From contig NZ_JASKUT010000001.1 in assembly GCF_030167925.1 (NCBI RefSeq), positions 1,116,001-1,180,000 of the forward strand: 64,000 nucleotides of DNA. The letters run 5' to 3'. Under the pieces are notes generated by a model, which worked only from the letters and a program-made list of their open reading frames with translations, was not told the DNA's origin and did no database searches. The position numbers were made by a program, and so were the translations under genes. The DNA comes from Paenibacillus silviterrae. GTDB lineage: Bacteria; Bacillota; Bacilli; Paenibacillales; NBRC-103111. Positions 57,823 through 64,000 of the stretch are shown here, piece by piece. Within the stretch, counting starts at the first letter, position 1, and every line of letters begins with the position of its first letter.

Positions 57823-59226
57823 GTGTTGAAGCAGGTATCACTCACCCCTAGGGAAATCGTTGCCGAGCTTGATAAGTACATTGTCGGACAGAAGAAAGCG
57901 AAGAAGTCAGTAGCGGTTGCACTGCGTAACCGATACCGCCGTAGTCTGCTGGACGAAACAATCCGTGATGAGATCGTTCCAAAAAATATATTAATGATCG
58001 GACCTACGGGTGTCGGTAAGACGGAAATCGCGCGCAGATTAGCGAAGCTGGTCAATGCTCCTTTCATTAAGGTAGAGGCAACCAAGTTTACCGAGGTTGG
58101 TTACGTTGGCCGGGATGTTGAATCCATGGTGCGAGACTTGGTGGAGACCGCCATTCGTATGGTGAAGGCGGAGAAGGCGGAGAAGGTAAAGGATCGCGCT
58201 GAGCAGCTGGCCAATGAGCGGATTGTGGATATTCTTGTGCCGACCCCATCCAAGCAGCGCGGGCAAAAGAACCCATTCGAGATGCTGTTCGGCAACGCAG
58301 GCAATCAGCAGCAGGAACCGGCAGATCAGCCGTCCGATTCCTATATTACGGCCCGCAAGCAAGAAATGAAGGCACAGCTGCAGCGCGGCGAGCTGGAGAA
58401 TCAGGTAATTGAAATTGAGGTAGAGGACAGCTCCCCTTCGATGCTTGATATGCTGGCCGGTCAAGGAAACGAACAAGCCGGCATGAATATGCAGGAGCTG
58501 TTCGGATCGCTGCTTCCGAAAAAAACCAAGAAGCGTAAGCTGCCGATTAAGGAAGCGCGCAAGGTGCTGACACAGGAAGAGGCTCAGAAGCTGCTGGATA
58601 TGGACGAAGTGATTCAAGAGGCAGTGAAGCGTGCCGAGCAGCTCGGGATCATTTTCATCGATGAGATCGACAAAATTGCGAGCTCCGGCAGAGGCGGCGG
58701 ACCGGACGTATCTCGAGAAGGCGTTCAGCGTGACATTTTGCCTATCGTTGAGGGCTCTACCATCATGACAAAATACGGTCCGGTAAAAACCGACTACATC
58801 TTGTTCGTTGCCGCAGGGGCATTCCATATTGCCAAGCCGTCCGATTTAATACCGGAGCTTCAGGGGCGCTTCCCGATTCGGGTCGAGCTCAGCAGCTTAT
58901 CCCAGCAAGACTTTGTGCTTATTCTCAAAGAACCGCAGAACGCTTTAACCAAGCAATATACCGCATTACTGGAAACCGAGGGCATCGAAGTGGAATTCTC
59001 CGATGCAGCCATCGAGGAAATCGCCAAGATTGCCGCTGAGGTCAATCAAAATACGGATAATATCGGCGCACGCCGCCTTCACACGATTCTGGAAAAGCTG
59101 CTCGAGGACCTCTCCTTTGAGGCACCTGAGATCACGCTGGAACAAATCGTCATTACTCCGGAATATGTTCGGGAGAAGCTGTCGGACATTGTGCAAAATC
59201 GCGATTTGAGTCAATACATTTTGTAG
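57823..59226 (+). CDS. hslU: HslU (ClpY) ATPase subunit
   Basis: This 467-residue AAA+ unfoldase works with HslV. Walker [20 protein letters not shown], the pore motif [19 protein letters not shown], Walker [14 protein letters not shown], and sensor [19 protein letters not shown] are present, with the variable I domain between (residues ~110-240). It starts with GTG 57823 after GGGAGG and lies 12 bp after hslV. Confidence 0.97.
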   Translation: MLKQVSLTPREIVAELDKYIVGQKKAKKSVAVALRNRYRRSLLDETIRDEIVPKNILMIGPTGVGKTEIARRLAKLVNAPFIKVEATKFTEVGYVGRDVESMVRDLVETAIRMVKAEKAEKVKDRAEQLANERIVDILVPTPSKQRGQKNPFEMLFGNAGNQQQEPADQPSDSYITARKQEMKAQLQRGELENQVIEIEVEDSSPSMLDMLAGQGNEQAGMNMQELFGSLLPKKTKKRKLPIKEARKVLTQEEAQKLLDMDEVIQEAVKRAEQLGIIFIDEIDKIASSGRGGGPDVSREGVQRDILPIVEGSTIMTKYGPVKTDYILFVAAGAFHIAKPSDLIPELQGRFPIRVELSSLSQQDFVLILKEPQNALTKQYTALLETEGIEVEFSDAAIEEIAKIAAEVNQNTDNIGARRLHTILEKLLEDLSFEAPEITLEQIVITPEYVREKLSDIVQNRDLSQYIL

Positions 59227-59359
59227 CACCGGATGAATGTTACTGGGATTTCAAGAAAAGCATCCTCGCAGACACTCAGAAACTTGTTTGAAAGGGCTTC
59301 GATAAAGGCTTTTCTTAACCGGTCGTTTTCCATGTTTACGAAACCGGGGGGCTTCCGCC

Positions 59360-60130
59360 ATGACATTATTAATGAAGACAAGAAGGTTAAACAAGCTGCT
59401 GCAGAAGGAAGCAGGCAATCCCGTCAGCTTTATGGATATGGCCGCAGTGCTAAGCGATATCCTTGCTGCGGATATTTATGTAGTGAGCCGCAAAGGGAAA
59501 ATTCTCGGGAGCGCACGTTCCCGGGAATCGGCCTTCGAGTTTGAGCCAAACCCGCATCTTCAGGAAAATCGATTTCCGGCGGACTATAACCAGCTCCTCC
59601 TCAAAGTGGAAGAGACGTCTTCCAATCTTGAGGCGGGAAGCGAGTTTGATGTGTTTGGCGAGCATGGATCCGAAGAAGGCTTTCATATAACGATTGTGCC
59701 GATCATTGGGGGCGGCGAGCGTCTTGGCACACTCATTTTAACAAAATCAGGGAACGATTTCATTGATGACGATCTGGTTCTGGCGGAGTATGGCTCCACT
59801 GTCGTAGCGATGGAAATTTTGAGGGAGAAGGCAGAGCAGATCGAAATCGAAGCCCGCGGCAAGGCGGTGGTGCAGGTCGCTGTGGGTTCGCTTTCATTCA
59901 GCGAGCTGGAGGCGGTTGAGCATATTTTCGAGCAATTGGATGGCATGGAAGGTCTATTGGTTGCCAGTAAAATTGCAGATCGTGTTGGCATAACCCGCTC
60001 CGTGATAGTGAACGCGCTGCGGAAGCTGGAAAGCGCTGGGGTCATAGAAACCCGTTCTCTCGGAATGAAGGGAACTTATATTCGCGTTCTGAACGATCAG
60101 CTGCTCCAAGGAATTCAAAGCGTGAAATAA
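59360..60130 (+). CDS. codY: GTP- and branched-chain amino acid-sensing repressor CodY
   Basis: This 256-residue global regulator senses isoleucine/valine and GTP and represses many stationary-phase genes. The N-terminal GAF domain ([20 protein letters not shown]), linker helix, and C-terminal winged HTH ([20 protein letters not shown] followed by [17 protein letters not shown]) are intact. No strong ribosome binding site is seen beyond CGGGGGG upstream of ATG 59360. The 133-bp gap after hslU holds no gene. A terminator follows. Confidence 0.97.
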   Translation: MTLLMKTRRLNKLLQKEAGNPVSFMDMAAVLSDILAADIYVVSRKGKILGSARSRESAFEFEPNPHLQENRFPADYNQLLLKVEETSSNLEAGSEFDVFGEHGSEEGFHITIVPIIGGGERLGTLILTKSGNDFIDDDLVLAEYGSTVVAMEILREKAEQIEIEARGKAVVQVAVGSLSFSELEAVEHIFEQLDGMEGLLVASKIADRVGITRSVIVNALRKLESAGVIETRSLGMKGTYIRVLNDQLLQGIQSVK

Positions 60131-60162
60131 AGAAAATTAATCAAAAATTTTTAAGAAGTAGT

Positions 60163-60191
60163 CCTATATTTCAAAAATATAGGGCTTTTTT
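60163..60191 (+). terminator. Rho-independent terminator after codY
   Basis: CCTATATTT-caa-AAATATAGG is a perfect 9-bp stem, followed by GCTTTTTTC. It separates codY from the flagellar operon. Confidence 0.88.
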
Positions 60192-60363
60192 CTTATTGTA
60201 TTATTTGTCGACATTCTCCAATATAGGAATAGTTCCACGTAACTACATAATATGCCAGCGTTGTTATATTTTTTTTCAGCGAAAATGTCGAACGAAGGAG
60301 GATATTCTGCATAGCTTGTTGAATATCTATCTTACATATCTATACGAAAGTAGGATATCCATC

Positions 60364-60765
60364 ATGTATGTATTTAATAAGCCAGGATTTGATATGCTGG
60401 AGCGTTCATTGGATGCTGCAACTCTGCGTCAGAAGGTAATTGCAGATAATGTCGCAAATATCGACACGCCTTACTTTAAAAGGTCAGAGGTGAAGTTCGA
60501 GGAACTTCTTCAACAGGAGCTCCAGGGACCTGCCGTTCAAGGATATCGAACGGATCCGAGGCACTTCGAGATTGGAAAGCCGGCTCGGCCGATGCCTCAG
60601 GTGATTCAGGACAATAGTACGGCTATCAACAACAATTTAAACAACGTGGACATTGATTACGAGATGTCGCTGATGGCCAAAAACCAGCTTCGATATAACG
60701 TAATGGTACAGCAGGTTAACGGGGAATTGAAGAAACTGAGAACCGTGATCGACGGGAGGGGTTGA
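60364..60765 (+). CDS. flgB: Flagellar basal-body rod protein FlgB
   Basis: This 133-residue proximal rod protein starts the flagellar operon. LDAATLRQKVIADNVANIDTP is the classic N-terminal rod motif, and VDIDYEMSLMAKNQLRYNVM the C-terminal one. I chose ATG 60364, with AGTAGGAT upstream and the usual FlgB length; the longer frame passes through an AT-rich leader. The leader (60192-60363) should hold the operon promoter, but I could not fix its boxes. Confidence 0.95.
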   Translation: MYVFNKPGFDMLERSLDAATLRQKVIADNVANIDTPYFKRSEVKFEELLQQELQGPAVQGYRTDPRHFEIGKPARPMPQVIQDNSTAINNNLNNVDIDYEMSLMAKNQLRYNVMVQQVNGELKKLRTVIDGRG

Positions 60766-60771
60766 TAATAG

Positions 60772-61218
60772 ATGAGATTGACCAATGGATTTGATATCAG
60801 CTCTTCCGCATTAACGGCGCAGCGGTTTCGTATGGATGTCATATCTTCCAATATCGCCAATGCGGATTCGACAAGAGCACAGCTTGTCAATGGGAAATGG
60901 GTTCCGTACCAAAGAAAGCTCGTTACTCTCGAGCCTAAGCAGCAGACGTTCGCTCAGGCCCTGCAGAATGCGCAGAACGGCGGAGCAGGAGAAGGTGTTC
61001 GTGTCACCAGGGTGATAGAAGATACTTCTCCCTTTAAGCAGGTCTACAATCCGACGCATCCCGATGCGGATGAGAATGGCTTTGTAATGCTGCCGAATGT
61101 GGATGTGCTTAAGGAAATGGTCGATATGATTTCAGCTACCCGTTCTTATGAAGCTAACGTTACGGCGTTGAATGCTTCCAAGAGTCTGATTACGAAGGCT
61201 CTGGAAATTGGAAGATAA
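60772..61218 (+). CDS. flgC: Flagellar basal-body rod protein FlgC
   Basis: This 148-residue proximal rod protein has FDISSSALTAQRFRMDVISSNIANADST at its N terminus (first 20 characters suffice for the family) and ends DMISATRSYEANVTALNASK, the standard FlgC pattern. GGGAGGGG precedes the ATG. It lies 6 bp after flgB and 29 bp before fliE. Confidence 0.96.
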   Translation: MRLTNGFDISSSALTAQRFRMDVISSNIANADSTRAQLVNGKWVPYQRKLVTLEPKQQTFAQALQNAQNGGAGEGVRVTRVIEDTSPFKQVYNPTHPDADENGFVMLPNVDVLKEMVDMISATRSYEANVTALNASKSLITKALEIGR

Positions 61219-61247
61219 TAGACAAGATTGAGAGGGGCAAGTTTTAA

Positions 61248-61547
61248 ATGATTGACAAGGTAAGCATGCAGCCGCTGAAGACGGTAGCCTCGGTGCAGCC
61301 TAAGACGGCAAGTCCGGCAGAGGTTTCGGAGCAATTCGGGCGTTTTTTGAATGAGGCTATCACGAACTTGAATGAACAGCAACAGGCTGTTGATGACGTT
61401 AATCAGAAATTTGTAAGGGGCGAAATTTCCGACGTGCACCAAGTGGTGCTCACTTCAGAAAAAGCATCCCTTGGACTGCAGCTAACGGTTCAGGTACGCA
61501 ACAAGATGATCGAAGCCTATCAGGAAATTATGAGAATGCAGGTCTAA
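61248..61547 (+). CDS. fliE: Flagellar hook-basal body complex protein FliE
   Basis: This 99-residue adaptor joins the MS ring to the rod. FGRFLNEAITNLNEQQQAVD, FVRGEISDVHQVVLTSEKA and LTVQVRNKMIEAYQEIMRMQ match the family from end to end. GAGAGGGG lies upstream of the ATG. Gene order flgB-flgC-fliE-fliF is the usual one. Confidence 0.96.
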   Translation: MIDKVSMQPLKTVASVQPKTASPAEVSEQFGRFLNEAITNLNEQQQAVDDVNQKFVRGEISDVHQVVLTSEKASLGLQLTVQVRNKMIEAYQEIMRMQV

Positions 61548-61590
61548 CTTGAATGAATCTTAGCTTCAGTCGATCGGATGGGGTGAAATA

Positions 61591-63189
61591 GTGAACGAGA
61601 ATGTTGTCCAGTATTGGAACCGGGTGAAACAGTACTGGAGTCAGTTTAGCAAAGCGCAAAAAATTACGTTCGCAGCCACAATTGTCATATTGCTTCTAAC
61701 CGTGGGTGTGATTAGCTATAATTTTTCGAAGACGGAATACGCTCTAGCTTATACAAATTTACAGCCAGGCGATGCAGCGGCAATTAAGGGCTATCTGGAC
61801 GGAGCCAAAATTCCTTACCAGCTAAGTGAAGACGGCAAGAGCATCGGAGTGCCTCGCAGCGAGGTGGCAAGCGTTAAGCTGGCAGTCGAGTCGCAGGGCT
61901 TGAATAAATCGGGTAATGTCGGATTCGGAGCTTTTAACGAAAGCAGCACTTTCGGAACGACCGACCGCGAGTTCGATGTAAAATACGTAAATGCTGTACA
62001 AGGCGAGCTTCAACAGCTGATCAATGCCAACAGTGCAGTAAACAGCTCCAAGGTCTTAATCAGCTTGCCGGAGAAAAGCTTATTTCTTCGAAGCGGTGAC
62101 CAACCTAAAGCTTCGGCCTCGGTTGTCGTCAATCTGAAACCAGGCTATCAGCTGGATCAAGCGAAAATTGATTCAATGTACCGACTGGTATCTCACAGCC
62201 GAACCGATTTGCCGGTTGAGAACATTACGATTACCGATCAGAATGGCGACCCGCTCGAATATTCGAAGGGCGGCGCATCAATCACTTCAGGCAACCGCGC
62301 AAAAGAGCATTTTGACATCAACAATCAATTCCGCTTGGATGTTCAGCGGAACGTACAGCAAATGCTCGGTACCATTCTCGGCAGGGACAAAGTTATTGTA
62401 AGTGTATTCTCTACGATAAATTTTGATCAGACAAGAAAGACCGAGCAGCTTGTTACAGCTCCTAACCAAGTCGACCAAAAAGGACTGGAAATATCGCTGC
62501 AGGAAATTTCCAAAAACTATTCAAGCGATGGAGGCGGTCAGACTGGCGGCGTTCCGGGTACCGGTCAAACGGACGTACCGGGCTATCCCGGCGCTAGCAA
62601 CACCGGAAAATCGAATTCCGAAGAACTGAGCCGGACCGTCAACCTGGAAGTGAACCGCATCAAGAACGAAATTGAGCTTACACCATGGGTTGTAAGAGAT
62701 TTAACCATTAATGTCGGTATTGAACCACCGAATCCTGCGGATCCTGCGTCGCTTACGCCGGAGACGACGGAAGCCGTTCGTCAAATTCTGGTTAACGTGG
62801 TTCGTGCGGCGCTGGCCGATAACCGTCCTGCTCCTACTGACGATGACATTGCCAAAAAAGTTACCGTTTTCCCGCATACCTTTGCTCGAACAGCGGAAAA
62901 TCAAGCGACAAGCACAAATCAGATGCTGCTTTACGGGGCATTGGGCGGTTTGGCACTGGCCTTGCTTGCCGGTGGCGCATTCTGGATGGTTCGCCGCCGC
63001 AAACAACGCGCGGAGGAGCTCGAGGAAGAAATGCTGGCGGCTTCCGAAGCGCCGAAGGTTGAGTTCCCAACCATTGATATCGATAATGTGAATAATGAAA
63101 ATCAAGTACGTAAACAGCTGGAACAGCTCGCCAAGCGAAAGCCGGAGGAATTCGTCAATCTGCTGCGTACTTGGTTAGTAGAAGAATAG
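61591..63189 (+). CDS. fliF: Flagellar M-ring protein FliF
   Basis: This 532-residue protein forms the MS ring in the membrane. There are two transmembrane helices, near residues 25-45 and 445-465 (LLYGALGGLALALLAGGAFW). The periplasmic ring-building motifs include YTNLQPGDAAAIKGYLDG, the TTDREFDVKYVNAVQGEL segment, and QMLGTILGRDKVIVSVFSTI, and a cytoplasmic C-terminal tail binds FliG (EFVNLLRTWLVEE). A Gly/Pro/Thr-rich loop lies near residue 315-345. It starts with GTG after GATGGGGTG. Confidence 0.96.
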   Translation: MNENVVQYWNRVKQYWSQFSKAQKITFAATIVILLLTVGVISYNFSKTEYALAYTNLQPGDAAAIKGYLDGAKIPYQLSEDGKSIGVPRSEVASVKLAVESQGLNKSGNVGFGAFNESSTFGTTDREFDVKYVNAVQGELQQLINANSAVNSSKVLISLPEKSLFLRSGDQPKASASVVVNLKPGYQLDQAKIDSMYRLVSHSRTDLPVENITITDQNGDPLEYSKGGASITSGNRAKEHFDINNQFRLDVQRNVQQMLGTILGRDKVIVSVFSTINFDQTRKTEQLVTAPNQVDQKGLEISLQEISKNYSSDGGGQTGGVPGTGQTDVPGYPGASNTGKSNSEELSRTVNLEVNRIKNEIELTPWVVRDLTINVGIEPPNPADPASLTPETTEAVRQILVNVVRAALADNRPAPTDDDIAKKVTVFPHTFARTAENQATSTNQMLLYGALGGLALALLAGGAFWMVRRRKQRAEELEEEMLAASEAPKVEFPTIDIDNVNNENQVRKQLEQLAKRKPEEFVNLLRTWLVEE

Positions 63190-63201
63190 GGGTGAGCTCG
63201 C

Positions 63202-64000
63202 TTGGCTAAAGTGCTGCAATCCGGTTTATCCGGTCGTCAGAAGGCCGCTATTCTGCTTATCAGCTTAGGTCCGGAGGTATCCGCACAAATCTTCAAGCAC
63301 TTGCGGGATGAGGAGATTGAGCAGCTAACGCTGGAGATAGCGAATGTCCGTAAGGTGGATAACTCAGAGAAGGAAGCCATTATGGCTGAATTCCATCAAA
63401 TTTGTTTGGCGCAGGAATTCATATCGCAAGGCGGCATTTCGTACGCAAAGGACATTCTGGAGAAAGCCCTCGGTTCGCAGAAGGCGCTTGATATTATTAA
63501 CCGTCTGACGGCCACCCTCCAGGTTCGCCCTTTTGATTTTGCTCGTAAAGCGGATCCGGCGCAAATTTTAAACTTTATACAGAATGAAAATTCGCAGACA
63601 ATCGCTTTAGTGCTCGCCTACCTTCAGCCCGAGCAAGCTTCTATCATTTTGTCATCGCTGCCTCAGGACAAGCAGGCTGACGTAGCGAAACGTATTGCCC
63701 TGATGGACAGCACATCGCCTGAGGTGATAAGTCAAGTAGAACGGGTGCTTGAACAAAAGCTGTCCTCAACGGTGACGCAAGATTATACGAATGCCGGGGG
63801 TATTACCTCCATCGTTCAAATTTTGAACGGTGTTGACCGCGGGACAGAGCGCACCATTCTGGATTCCCTTGAAATTCAGGATCCGGAGCTTGCGGAAGAG
63901 ATCAAGAAGAGAATGTTTGTCTTCGAAGACATTGTTAACATTGATAATCGTTCGATTCAGCGGATTATTCGGGATATCGAGAACGCCGATCTTCAGCTTG
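63202..64000 (+). CDS. fliG: Flagellar motor switch protein FliG (3' end outside window)
   Basis: The first ~266 residues of FliG are present, starting at TTG 63202, 8 bp after AGGGGTG. The protein forms the rotor ring that meets the stator. Seen: GRQKAAILLISLGPEVSAQI, the EEIEQLTLEIANVRKV segment, FDFARKADPAQILNFIQNE, the EHPQ-like loop LAYLQPEQASIILSSLP, and the beginning of the C-terminal domain (MFVFEDIVNIDNRSIQRIIR). The remaining ~70 residues, including the stator-contact helix, lie beyond the window. Confidence 0.96.
   Translation, partial: MAKVLQSGLSGRQKAAILLISLGPEVSAQIFKHLRDEEIEQLTLEIANVRKVDNSEKEAIMAEFHQICLAQEFISQGGISYAKDILEKALGSQKALDIINRLTATLQVRPFDFARKADPAQILNFIQNENSQTIALVLAYLQPEQASIILSSLPQDKQADVAKRIALMDSTSPEVISQVERVLEQKLSSTVTQDYTNAGGITSIVQILNGVDRGTERTILDSLEIQDPELAEEIKKRMFVFEDIVNIDNRSIQRIIRDIENADLQL

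Noticed and set aside
60270..60300. Possible CodY box (TTTTTTCAGCGAAAAT) before flgB
   Set aside because: Two extra bases break the spacing of the AATTTTCWGAAAATT consensus, and the region is simply T-rich.
60316..60345. TTGTTG and TATCTA/TATACG as the flagellar operon promoter
   Set aside because: Spacings of 15 or 19 bp fit poorly and the start point would fall almost on the flgB ATG.

Overview
The window reads as a chromosome segment of a spore-forming, flagellated member of the Bacillota, most likely Paenibacillaceae. The evidence is an alpha/beta-type spore protein, YlbJ, CodY, FapR, an SLH-domain protein, many GTG/TTG starts with strong AGGAGG-type ribosome binding sites, and a gene order from rsmD to fliG that closely follows Bacillus subtilis (ylbH-ylbN-rpmF; fapR to ftsY; ylxM-ffh-rpsP-khpA-rimM-trmD-rplS-lepB-rbgA-rnhB-ylqG-ylqH; sucCD-dprA-topA-trmFO-xerC-hslVU-codY-flgB). 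I saw no tRNA, rRNA, CRISPR array or insertion sequence.

Region 1 (1-15.3 kb) is an accessory pectin and rhamnogalacturonan-I utilisation cluster. It holds the end of a PL26/YetA-type lyase gene, a YesU-like DUF1961 protein, two GH43 proteins, a CE4-type deacetylase, an AraC regulator, an unrecognised alpha/alpha-toroid protein, a family 2 pectate lyase, a secreted PL11 YesW-type lyase, a cytoplasmic FG-GAP protein and a GH105 unsaturated-uronyl hydrolase with a large N-terminal extension. Only YesW has a signal peptide. The layout suggests outside cleavage by YesW, import by transporters not in the window, and cytoplasmic finishing by the rest. The AraC gene faces the toroid/GH43/PL2 operon across a spacer with a 15-bp direct repeat at 43-bp spacing.

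Region 2 (15.3-18 kb) is a patchwork: a spore protein, a ligase-like protein lacking the OB domain, an AT-rich SLH protein, and a minus-strand terminator with no gene in front of it.

Region 3 (18-41.6 kb) is core genome: rsmD-coaD, ylbJ, ylbL, tmcAL, yceD-rpmF, the fatty-acid cluster fapR-plsX-fabH-fabD-fabG-acpP-fabF, rnc-smc-ftsY, and the SRP/ribosome group through rbgA. FapR appears to start at a non-canonical ATC codon next to a FapR-like operator.

Region 4 (41.6-43.3 kb), between rbgA and rnhB, is decayed: a membrane-protein pseudogene, a VOC protein and about 700 bp without a gene.

Region 5 (43.3-64 kb) is core again: rnhB, ylqG (FliK-like, with a striking Gly/Ala/Ser 57-bp minisatellite), ylqH (FlhB C-terminal-like), yraN, yifB, a small zinc-ribbon protein, sucCD, dprA, topA, trmFO, xerC, hslVU, codY, and the start of the flagellar operon flgB-flgC-fliE-fliF-fliG, with fliG cut by the window end.
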